From positions 1 to 22,520 of the forward strand of contig CAYNVN010000104.1 of assembly GCA_964400655.1 (NCBI GenBank): a DNA stretch of 22,520 nucleotides, read 5' to 3'. This stretch comes from B16-G9 sp964400655 (GTDB taxonomy: Bacteria > Bacteroidota > Bacteroidia > Bacteroidales > F082). The translations under genes were made by a program, and so were the position numbers. The notes beneath the pieces are model-generated. The model saw only the letters and a list, made by a program, of their open reading frames with translations. It did no database searches and was not told where the DNA came from. Positions 7,986-13,862 of the stretch are shown here, one piece after another. The first letter of the stretch is position 1; each line of letters starts with the position of its first letter.

Positions 7986-8349
7986 TTTCATTAATTAAAT
8001 TCTCCAGGGGGCGTTTGGCCATCATTGCCAGCATGGGGTTTAGGTCGGCATCAACCTCGCCGGCAGCTCTTGTGCCGCCGTTAAATGCTTCAAGTTTAAT
8101 TTTTAACGAAAATGATATGGGCGCTTTTCCGTAAGGAACCATTTCTATTAATACGGGAGCATCTTTAACAGCATATTTCATGCCTACTTTGCCCATCCCT
8201 TTTACCGAAAATGAACAGGATTCTTTGTCCGACTTCCAGTCCGATACCTGCTCGGGCATTAAATGTTCAAAGTTGTTAAAATCGGCTAAAAAATTAAATA
8301 CTTCATTTATTTCACTGTTAACCGTAACGGTTTTTCCTGTTATATGCAT
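7957..8349 (-). CDS. SRPBCC (START/Bet v1-like) family protein
   Basis: A 130-residue protein of the SRPBCC superfamily, a helix-grip fold with a deep hydrophobic pocket for lipids or other small ligands. The N-terminal pattern VNSEINEVFNFLADFNNFEHLMPEQVSDW (residues 10-38) is the usual strand-helix start, followed by six or seven beta strands (FSVKGMG, GMKYAV, PISFSLKIKLEAF, GTRAAGEVDADLN). A long C-terminal helix (LAMMAKRPLENLINEITSRLAAKF) covers the pocket. Ligand and function are unknown. It starts eight bases after the pyrE stop and is therefore the second gene of that operon. Its final 29 bases overlap the 3' end of birA on the other strand, so no separate terminator fits between them. 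Confidence 0.85.
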   Translation of the reverse strand: MHITGKTVTVNSEINEVFNFLADFNNFEHLMPEQVSDWKSDKESCSFSVKGMGKVGMKYAVKDAPVLIEMVPYGKAPISFSLKIKLEAFNGGTRAAGEVDADLNPMLAMMAKRPLENLINEITSRLAAKF

Positions 8350-8357
8350 CGCTTTAA

Positions 8358-9014
8358 TTATTTGTTTTCAAATCTGTTACTCCATGCCTGAGGGTTGCTC
8401 CTCCACTCCATTAAAGTTTGTTTGTCGTTTTTATCGATATAATTTATTGCCGCTGCTTTTTCAATTAAATGGTTATAGTCCGATAAAGTAATCAGTTTGC
8501 ACGCTTTCTCTTTAAAATTTAAATCGGCAATTTCCAGTCCATAGGTAAAAATGGCAACCATGCCTTTAACATTTGCTCCGGCCTGGCGCAGGGCATCCAC
8601 GGCAGCAAGACTGCTTTTTCCGGTCGAAACAAGATCTTCCACCACAACTACGGAACGACCCTTTTCCAGCCGTCCTTCTATCTGATTGGTCAGTCCGTGC
8701 GATTTTTTTGCCGAACGTACGTAAACAAAGGGCAGTCCCAATGCTTCGGCTACCAATACTCCTTGCGGAATACCGGCGGTAGCCACACCGGCAATAACCT
8801 CCGTATCTTTAAAAAATTCCTTTACGGCTGCCGTAAGTTGCCGGCTGATATGGTTTCTTAACCCGGGATAAGAAAGGGTTATTCTGTTATCGCAATATAT
8901 TGGCGACCTTAATCCCGATGCCCAGGTAAACGGATCTCTTACATTGAGTTTTATTGCTTTAATTTGCAATAGATTTTCAGCTGTTACAGCTGCTGTTTCC
9001 GAATTTAATATCAT
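8358..9014 (-). CDS. pyrE: Orotate phosphoribosyltransferase
   Basis: PyrE joins orotate and PRPP to give orotidine 5'-monophosphate, the fifth step of de novo pyrimidine synthesis, in the cytosol, normally as a dimer. The 218-residue length is normal. Visible motifs: IKAIKL...DPFTWASGLRSPIYCDNR (18-44), the catalytic loop region KKSHG (103-107), and the PRPP-binding motif VVVVEDLVSTGKSS (122-135). The start at 9014 matches the family N-terminus, and a strong promoter lies immediately upstream, so the mRNA is predicted to be leaderless. It heads an operon with the SRPBCC gene eight bases downstream. It is divergent from the NUDIX gene, and the two 5' ends meet or overlap. pyrF and the other pyr genes are not in the window. 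Confidence 0.96.
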   Translation of the reverse strand: MILNSETAAVTAENLLQIKAIKLNVRDPFTWASGLRSPIYCDNRITLSYPGLRNHISRQLTAAVKEFFKDTEVIAGVATAGIPQGVLVAEALGLPFVYVRSAKKSHGLTNQIEGRLEKGRSVVVVEDLVSTGKSSLAAVDALRQAGANVKGMVAIFTYGLEIADLNFKEKACKLITLSDYNHLIEKAAAINYIDKNDKQTLMEWRSNPQAWSNRFENK

Positions 9015-9018
9015 GGCG

Positions 9019-9048
9019 CAAATGTACAGGATTTTTTACTTAAACAAA
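9019..9048 (-). promoter_or_regulatory. pyrE promoter (-33 TTTG, -7 TACATTTG)
   Basis: On the minus strand TTTG (9048-9045), an 18-base spacer and TACATTTG (9026-9019) match the Bacteroidota promoter perfectly. Only four bases separate the -7 box from the pyrE ATG, so transcription should begin at about the A of the start codon. The promoter lies across the first codons of the divergent NUDIX gene. Confidence 0.75.
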
Positions 9049-9618
9049 GCTTTCATGTTGTGCGATTCTCCGGCACAACATATAAAAAATATTAAAATTG
9101 AACATATCAACGATTTGTGCCTGACCCTGCGCATGTGGATGGAAGAGGAGGACGATAACGACCTATGTTTTTACGGTACCGATACAGAGGTGATGTTGAA
9201 CTATCTTAAAGATTTTTATATTTATATAGAAGCCGCAGGCGGATTGGTGAAAAATAACCGTGGTGATTATCTCTTTATTAAGAGGTTTGGAATGTGGGAT
9301 TTGCCGAAGGGAAAAATCGAAAAGGGTGAGTTACCCGATGAGGCTGCTGTGAGGGAAGTGGAGGAAGAAACCGGCATAAAAAACCTTTCGGTAAAAGGAT
9401 TGCTTAACAGTTCGTGGCACATTTACCCCTGGAAAGAGCAAACGGTTTTGAAAAAGACTTACTGGTATTTGATGGAAAGTGACTTTAAGGGAGGATTTAC
9501 CCCGCAAGTTAAAGAGGATATTACCGGGGTTGAATGGCTCGACCCTGTAACTGCACGTGAGGCTTTACGTAGTTCATACCGGTCGTTAAGGGAGAGCTTG
9601 CGGGAATTTGTTTTGTAA
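9022..9618 (+). CDS. NUDIX hydrolase
   Basis: A 198-residue NUDIX protein. The 23-residue Nudix box runs from Gly97 to Ile119 (GKIEKGE, seven residues, REVEEETGI) and keeps every consensus residue of GX5EX7REUXEEXGU, so the metal-dependent pyrophosphohydrolase site should be active. The substrate (oxidised dNTP, nucleotide sugar, dinucleotide or other) cannot be assigned. The about 65 residues before the Nudix fold (YRIFYLNKAFML...) form a small N-terminal extension. ATG 9022 is preferred; ATG 9013 (MAQM) is possible and would overlap the pyrE start codon on the opposite strand. Its stop is one base before the ATG of the DnaE-type polymerase gene, so the two are almost surely one transcript, whose promoter must lie inside pyrE. 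Confidence 0.93.
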   Translation: MYRIFYLNKAFMLCDSPAQHIKNIKIEHINDLCLTLRMWMEEEDDNDLCFYGTDTEVMLNYLKDFYIYIEAAGGLVKNNRGDYLFIKRFGMWDLPKGKIEKGELPDEAAVREVEEETGIKNLSVKGLLNSSWHIYPWKEQTVLKKTYWYLMESDFKGGFTPQVKEDITGVEWLDPVTAREALRSSYRSLRESLREFVL

Positions 9619-9619
9619 T

Positions 9620-12556
9620 ATGTACTTAAATGCCCATTCATATTACAGTTTACGTTATGGTACTTTTTCGGTTGAAGCATTGGTGCAAAAGGCCAAATTG
9701 TCGGGTGTGTCGGTGCTGGCACTGACCGACATCAACAATGTAACCGCAATCCCCGATTTTGTACGGGTTTGTAAAAATGAGGGGATAAAACCGGTTGCCG
9801 GCATTGAGTTCCGCCGGAAAGATAAATTACTGTTTATCGGAATTGCAAAAAATAATAAAGGTTTTTATGAGTTGAACCGTTTTTTGAGCAATGCCGTTGT
9901 AAACAAACAAAAACTGCCTTTTCCCTGCCCCGCTCTTCCCGAAACATTTATCATCTATCCTTTTGGTTCCGAAGTAGGAAGGCCGTTGTTTGATAATGAG
10001 TTTGTAGGTGTAAAACCGTCGCAGGTTAACCGTCTTGTTCGGGTTGATAAAAATCATATTAACAGGATGGTGGTGTTGCAGCCGGTGGTTTTTGACGGTG
10101 AAAAGGAGTATTATCTGCATAAGAACCTTCGGGCAATCGATCATAATATATTATTGAGCCGGCTGACACCCAAAATGACGGCTGCTTCCGACGAATACTT
10201 TATCCCTCCAGGCGAAATTGAAAGAGCTTTTGAGGCTTATCCTCAGATTGTTATAAATACCCGGAATATTCTTAAAAGCTGTGCCATTGATTTCAACTTT
10301 GGTAAAAACAAAAATAAGGCAACTTTTACCGGAACCCGTGAAAAGGATAAGCAACTGTTGACCAAACTGGCTTTTGAAGGGCTGGATTATCGTTATGGTA
10401 AGCAACATAAAACCGCGCGCGAGCGCCTGCAAAAAGAGTTGGAAATTATTGACAAACTCGGCTTTGCCGCCTATTTTCTGATTACTCATGATATTATAAG
10501 TTACTCCCTTTCGCGGGGATTTTACCATGTGGGGCGTGGCAGCGGTGCCAACAGCATTACGGCCTATTGCCTTAAAATAACCGATGTTGACCCCGTTGAA
10601 CTGAATCTCTATTTCGAACGTTTCCTTAATCCTAAACGTACCTCTCCACCCGATTTTGATATTGATTATTCGTGGAAAGACCGTGAAGAGGTACAGAAAT
10701 ATATCTTCAGACGATACGGAAACGAGCATGTTGCATTGCTGGGAACCACCGTTACGTTCAGGGGGAAATCAATTTACCGGGAGTTGGGAAAAGTTCACGG
10801 GCTGCCCAAAGAGGAGATTGACCGGTTAACTGCCAACCCAAAAGCTGAAGTTAACCGCAACAGCATTAACAGGCATATCCATTCCGTTGCACAGATGATG
10901 ACCGGATTTCCCAATCAGCGGAGTATTCATGCCGGAGGAATACTTATTTCGGAAAAGCCGGTTACCTGTTATACATCGCTGGATTTGCCGCCCAAAGGAT
11001 TTCCTACAACCCAGTGGGATATGTATGTGGCGGAAGAACTCGGATTTGAAAAACTGGATATTTTGAGCCAGCGGGGAATCGGACATATTAAAGATGCGGT
11101 GGAATTGGTATATAAAAACAGAGGGATTGTCATTGATATTCATAAAGTGGATGATTTTAAAAACGATCCGGAAGTTCGGCAACAGCTGCGTAATGCCGAT
11201 ACCACCGGTTGTTTTTATATCGAAAGTCCGGCTATGCGGGGATTGCTGAAAAAACTGCGTTGCAGCGATTATCTAACGCTTGTGGCCGCCAGTTCAATTA
11301 TCCGCCCGGGCGTGGCCCGCTCGGGAATGATGCGCGAATATATCTACCGGTTTCATCATCCCAAAAAGTTTAAACATATCCATCCCGTAATGAAAGAGCA
11401 GTTGGCCGAAACGTACGGAGTGATGGTATATCAGGAAGATGTGCTTAAGGTTTGTCACCATTTTGCCGGCCTCGACCTGGCTGATGCCGATGTGCTGCGT
11501 CGGGCCATGAGCGGTAAATTCAGATCCAAAAGCGAATTTCAAAGAATTGTCGATAAATTTTTTGCCAATTGCCGTAAACGCGGATATCCGGAGGAGATAA
11601 CCAAAGAGGTGTGGCGACAAATAGAGAGTTTTGCGGGTTATTCTTTTTCCAAAGCACATTCGGCATCCTATGCCGTTGAGAGCTTTCAGAGCCTCTATTT
11701 AAAAACCTATTTCCCGCTGGAGTTTCAGGTGGCGGTTATCAATAACTTTGGCGGGTTTTATCATACATGGGTCTATTTTAACGAGCTGGTTCGTAAAGGC
11801 GGTAAGCTGAACCTTCCCTCTGTTAATAGAAGCGATTACCTGACCAGTATTTCCGGTGACGAGGTTTACATGGGATTTGTTCATGTTCAGAAACTGGAGG
11901 AAAAGTTTGTACGTACTATTGTTGATGAGCGAAAAAGCCGTGGCGATTATGGCGGTCTTGAAGATTTTATCAACAGGGTGCATCCGGGGAGAGAGCAGTT
12001 GATTATTCTTATAAGGACAGGAGCATTTCGCTTTACCGGAAAAGAGAAAGCACGGTTGCTTTGGGAAGCTCATGCCTTAACGGGTAAAGCCAAAAAACCG
12101 GATAAACAAAACGGACTGTTTACCTTTCCTGCAAAAAAATTCAGTTTACCTGCGTTTTCAGGTAATATGCTTGAAGATGCTTATGACGAAATCGGGTTGA
12201 TTGGTTTTCCGGTTACCATAAGTGCTTTCGATATGTTGCAAACCGGCTTTCGGGGTGAGATAATGGCGCGACAGCTAAATGATAATTTGGGTAAACAGGT
12301 ACGGATGCTCGGCCGTTTGGTTACCATAAAATATGTAAGAACCGTAAAGAATCAAATGATGCACTTTGCCACTTTTATTGATTATGAAGGTGAATTTTTT
12401 GATACCGTTCATTTTCCCGATACGTTAAAGAAGTATCCGTTTCAGGGTTACGGAATTTATTTGATACTCGGTAAAGTTGTGGAAGAGTTTGGATATGCCG
12501 GTCTTGAAGTCCGTAAACTGGCCAAAATGCCGTTAAAACCCGATCCAAGGGGATAA
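9620..12556 (+). CDS. dnaE: DnaE-type DNA polymerase III alpha subunit, short second-copy (DnaE2/ImuC-like) form
   Basis: A C-family DNA polymerase of 978 residues, shorter than replicative DnaE (about 1160-1250) and near the size of the error-prone DnaE2/ImuC class. Order: N-terminal PHP domain (about 1-220, beginning MYLNAHSYYSLRYGTFS), palm/thumb/fingers, helix-hairpin-helix region, C-terminal OB fold (about 890-970). Catalytic aspartates are present: PDFDIDY with Asp347 and Asp349, and EKLDILSQRG with Asp480. Other signatures are GRGSGANS and FSKAHSASYA. In the PHP domain the first metal-binding His of the usual HxH is Asn4 (N-A-H), so that site is probably degenerate. No clear beta-clamp motif was seen at the C-terminus. 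The ATG at 9620 is one base after the NUDIX stop; a TTG at 9608 inside the NUDIX gene is less likely. No imuA, imuB or lexA gene is adjacent. The translesion role is inference. Confidence 0.9.
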   Translation: MYLNAHSYYSLRYGTFSVEALVQKAKLSGVSVLALTDINNVTAIPDFVRVCKNEGIKPVAGIEFRRKDKLLFIGIAKNNKGFYELNRFLSNAVVNKQKLPFPCPALPETFIIYPFGSEVGRPLFDNEFVGVKPSQVNRLVRVDKNHINRMVVLQPVVFDGEKEYYLHKNLRAIDHNILLSRLTPKMTAASDEYFIPPGEIERAFEAYPQIVINTRNILKSCAIDFNFGKNKNKATFTGTREKDKQLLTKLAFEGLDYRYGKQHKTARERLQKELEIIDKLGFAAYFLITHDIISYSLSRGFYHVGRGSGANSITAYCLKITDVDPVELNLYFERFLNPKRTSPPDFDIDYSWKDREEVQKYIFRRYGNEHVALLGTTVTFRGKSIYRELGKVHGLPKEEIDRLTANPKAEVNRNSINRHIHSVAQMMTGFPNQRSIHAGGILISEKPVTCYTSLDLPPKGFPTTQWDMYVAEELGFEKLDILSQRGIGHIKDAVELVYKNRGIVIDIHKVDDFKNDPEVRQQLRNADTTGCFYIESPAMRGLLKKLRCSDYLTLVAASSIIRPGVARSGMMREYIYRFHHPKKFKHIHPVMKEQLAETYGVMVYQEDVLKVCHHFAGLDLADADVLRRAMSGKFRSKSEFQRIVDKFFANCRKRGYPEEITKEVWRQIESFAGYSFSKAHSASYAVESFQSLYLKTYFPLEFQVAVINNFGGFYHTWVYFNELVRKGGKLNLPSVNRSDYLTSISGDEVYMGFVHVQKLEEKFVRTIVDERKSRGDYGGLEDFINRVHPGREQLIILIRTGAFRFTGKEKARLLWEAHALTGKAKKPDKQNGLFTFPAKKFSLPAFSGNMLEDAYDEIGLIGFPVTISAFDMLQTGFRGEIMARQLNDNLGKQVRMLGRLVTIKYVRTVKNQMMHFATFIDYEGEFFDTVHFPDTLKKYPFQGYGIYLILGKVVEEFGYAGLEVRKLAKMPLKPDPRG

Positions 12557-12611
12557 GTTGTTTTTGTTAACAACGGTTTCTGCGGTTGCCGTGTTTTTAA
12601 AGTGAACTAAA

Positions 12612-12628
12612 TTTGGAGTGCCTGGAGT
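12612..12628 (+). repeat. TTTGGAGT short repeat, copy 1
   Basis: TTTGGAGTGCCTGGAGT, matching copy 2 (12744-12760, TTTGGAGTACTTGGAGT) at 15 of 17 bases. A third, inverted copy lies at 13833-13849. Confidence 0.55.
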
Positions 12629-12637
12629 TGAGAGTTC

Positions 12638-12658
12638 AGCGTTTAGCGTTAAGCGTTT
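12638..12658 (+). repeat. Three tandem heptamers AGCGTTW
   Basis: AGCGTTT, AGCGTTA and AGCGTTT follow each other without spacer. The array is short but exact apart from one base. Confidence 0.7.
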
Positions 12659-12664
12659 GGGCGG

Positions 12665-12687
12665 GCCCGCCTGCCGGACGGGCAGGT
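12665..12687 (+). repeat. 23-bp GC-rich inverted repeat, left copy
   Basis: This copy is the exact reverse complement of 12791-12813. Each copy also folds on itself (CCTGCC / GGCAGG with a 5-base loop). It resembles the REP-like palindromes scattered between genes in many Bacteroidota genomes. Confidence 0.85.
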
Positions 12688-12743
12688 AAATCATAAATCA
12701 AAAATCTGCAATTATAAATCAGAGTGCCTATAGAGCGCTAAAG

Positions 12744-12760
12744 TTTGGAGTACTTGGAGT
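12744..12760 (+). repeat. TTTGGAGT short repeat, copy 2
   Basis: TTTGGAGTACTTGGAGT. It lies between the two 23-bp inverted copies and is related to 12612-12628 and, inverted, to 13833-13849. Confidence 0.55.
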
Positions 12761-12790
12761 AAATTCCAAATCACAAGTAGCAAATTCCAA

Positions 12791-12813
12791 ACCTGCCCGT
12801 CCGGCAGGCGGGC
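12791..12813 (-). repeat. 23-bp GC-rich inverted repeat, right copy
   Basis: Exact reverse complement of 12665-12687, 103 bp away. The pair could form a large hairpin or represent two insertions of one element in opposite directions. Confidence 0.85.
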
Positions 12814-12887
12814 AAATTCTAATTTAAAAAAAATCCAAAACTACGTCGTTCCTTTATTAGTCCGTCATTCCGACGACGAAGGAGGAG

Positions 12888-12906
12888 GCCTGCCCTGCCG
12901 GCAGGC
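12888..12906. repeat. GC-rich hairpin nested in the composite element
   Basis: GCCTGCC, five-base loop, GGCAGGC. It shares the CCTGCC/GGCAGG core with the 23-bp repeats at 12665 and 12791, so it appears to be a third, diverged member of that family. Confidence 0.65.
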
Positions 12907-12980
12907 GGGAATCCCCTGCTATAAACGACCGGATTACTTTTAAAGGGGCAGGCTGGTACTCAGGAGATCCCTCGTCGCTC

Positions 12981-12996
12981 CCCGAAAGCTTTCGGG
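12981..12996. repeat. 16-bp perfect palindrome nested in the composite element
   Basis: CCCGAAAGCTTTCGGG. Together with one base on each side it is flanked by a direct TCGCT duplication (12975-12979 and 12998-13002), which looks like a target-site duplication. Confidence 0.8.
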
Positions 12997-13096
12997 TTCG
13001 CTTCCCTCGGGATGACGATGGGGCTTGCGGTAAGGGCACTGCTAAACCTCTGAACTTTTAAACAAACATCTAAACTTCTGAACCTAAAAACCTTTC

Positions 13097-13184
13097 AACC
13101 TTTCCGGACTCCCCCCGATAACTATCGGGACACAAACCTTCGTTCGACCGAAAAGGTTTGCTTCGCGTCTTCGCGATTCATTAA
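13097..13184 (+). repeat. 88-bp direct repeat, copy A
   Basis: It begins AACCTTTCCGGACT and ends GATTCATTAA. Inside are the near-palindrome CCCGATAACTATCGGG and, further right, CCGAAAAGGTT, which pairs with the AACCTTTCCGG start. The unit is therefore a hairpin with another hairpin in its loop, followed by two CTTCGCG words. Confidence 0.8.
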
Positions 13185-13267
13185 AACCTCAAACTTCCAA
13201 ACTTTGAACCTTCAAACGAGTCCAACCAGCACCAAGCAACAAGCAACAAAATTCCTCTCAACTTCCC

Positions 13268-13354
13268 AACCTTTCCGGACTCCCCCGATAACTATCGGGA
13301 CACAAGGCTCTCTTCGACCGAAAAGGTTTGCTTTGCGTCTTTGCGGTTCATTAA
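13268..13354 (+). repeat. 87-bp direct repeat, copy B
   Basis: Same layout as copy A (13097-13184), with a 1-base shorter C run, a diverged patch near 13306-13312, and CTTTGCG words where copy A has CTTCGCG. It lies 12 bases before the thioredoxin stop codon, so its hairpins could also act as that gene's transcript end. Confidence 0.8.
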
Positions 13355-13366
13355 CCTCTAAACATC

Positions 13367-13666
13367 TCAATTAACAAACCGCCTTACAACCTCCGTAAGT
13401 TGCGGGGCGGGCATAACTCCCGGCTGACTGAACAACATTTTTCCCTCTTTAAATATCATCAATGTGGGTACGCTGCGAATACCCCACTTTTGTGCAATGG
13501 CCGGATTCTTATCAACATCCACCTTTAAAATCCTTATTTTGTCACCCAGCTGGCTTTTTACCTCTTTCAATATGGGCGGCATCATTTTGCAGGGCTGGCA
13601 CCATTCAGCCGAAAAATCGATTAATACAGGCTTTTCTCCGTTGATTATATCTTTAAAACTACTCAT
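13367..13666 (-). CDS. Thioredoxin-like protein
   Basis: A 99-residue single-domain thioredoxin fold protein, presumably a cytosolic disulfide reductant because no signal peptide is present. The active site is AEWCQPCK with Cys23 and Cys26. The middle residues are Gln-Pro instead of the usual Gly-Pro, which may shift redox potential. The cis-proline motif SVPTLMIFKEG (about 67-77) is intact, and Asp17 in the LIDFSA strand matches the buried acid of thioredoxins. The start is ATG 13666, supported by the sequence AAAGGAGA seven bases upstream and by family length; a longer reading frame to 13705 would add an unneeded 13 residues. It appears monocistronic, upstream-insulated by the susCD terminator at 13785-13824. 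Confidence 0.93.
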   Translation of the reverse strand: MSSFKDIINGEKPVLIDFSAEWCQPCKMMPPILKEVKSQLGDKIRILKVDVDKNPAIAQKWGIRSVPTLMIFKEGKMLFSQPGVMPAPQLTEVVRRFVN

Positions 13667-13690
13667 AATAATCTCCTTTCTTTTTGCCGA

Positions 13691-13722
13691 AAAACATATC
13701 AACAACCATTCCTCCCCCCAAA
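13691..13722 (-). promoter_or_regulatory. Candidate thioredoxin promoter
   Basis: On the minus strand TTTG (13722-13719), 20 bases, then TATGTTTT (13698-13691), one base off the TAnnTTTG consensus. The predicted leader is about 20 nt and carries the AAAGGAGA ribosome-binding site that fixes the start at 13666. Confidence 0.5.
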
Positions 13723-13784
13723 AACTGACAAAACGACAACAACCATTTACAGCACCTTTAATATTTCAATTATAATCTTCTAAC

Positions 13785-13824
13785 AAAAAAGGCAGCCCCG
13801 TATCTAACAGGGCTGCCTTTTTTT
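13785..13824. terminator. Rho-independent terminator of the susC-susD operon
   Basis: GGCAGCCC / GGGCTGCC stem with an 11-base loop, flanked by six A on the left and seven T on the right. Read on the minus strand it follows the susD stop by about 40 bases and ends in a U run. It separates the operon from the thioredoxin gene. Confidence 0.92.
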
Positions 13825-13832
13825 CTCAAAGT

Positions 13833-13849
13833 ACTTTAAGTACTCCAAA
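13833..13849 (-). repeat. TTTGGAGT short repeat, inverted copy 3
   Basis: The minus strand reads TTTGGAGTACTTAAAGT, matching copy 2 (12744-12760) except for two bases. It lies just downstream of the susD stop. Confidence 0.5.
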
Positions 13850-13862
13850 CTCTACATTTAAA

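Larger units (their letters stand above)
12863..13017. repeat. 155-bp composite intergenic element with inverted ends
   Basis: The left end CGTCATTCCGA and right end TCGGGATGACG are inverted repeats with one mismatch, followed inward by related GACGAAGGAGG and CCCTCGTCGCT segments. This is a familiar style of non-coding Bacteroidota repeat. Two further palindromes are nested inside it: GCCTGCC / GGCAGGC at 12888-12906 in the left arm and CCCGAAAGCTTTCGGG at 12981-12996 in the right arm. No protein is encoded, so any mobility would depend on enzymes from elsewhere. Confidence 0.75.
12557..13366. other. Gene-free repeat island between the DnaE-type gene and the thioredoxin gene
   Basis: About 810 bp with no credible gene. 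It is a patchwork of short repeats listed separately: three tandem heptamers, two 23-bp inverted copies, a 155-bp element with inverted ends, two 87-88 bp direct repeats and a repeated TTTGGAGT motif. The stretches in between (13036-13096, 13185-13267, 13352-13372) are A/C/T-rich and notably poor in G on this strand, with recurring AAACTTC/AACCT words. The only sizeable reading frame (minus, 12857-13039) is made of repeat sequence and is not a gene. Confidence 0.8.

Noticed and set aside
8979..8993. CAGCTG-TTA-CAGCTG double palindrome
   Set aside because: It lies in the coding start of pyrE and is explained by the Ala-Val-Thr-Ala codons; no other support as an operator.
9608..9619. TTG start of the polymerase gene inside the NUDIX gene
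   Set aside because: The ATG at 9620 begins directly with the PHP-domain sequence and the extra four codons add nothing.
10151..10729. 192-codon open frame antisense to the polymerase gene
   Set aside because: It lies opposite highly conserved polymerase motifs, which explain the sequence; its translation resembles no protein.
12564..12600. Possible terminator after the DnaE-type gene
   Set aside because: Only a short ACGG/CCGT pairing with a long loop and a five-T run; too weak to call.
12857..13039. Minus-strand reading frame of 60 codons in the repeat island
   Set aside because: It is made almost wholly of the 155-bp repeat with its palindromes, has low-complexity translation and no ribosome-binding site.
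13097..13354. Possible CRISPR array
   Set aside because: Only two long repeat units with a single spacer-like gap, units contain nested palindromes, and no cas genes are present.
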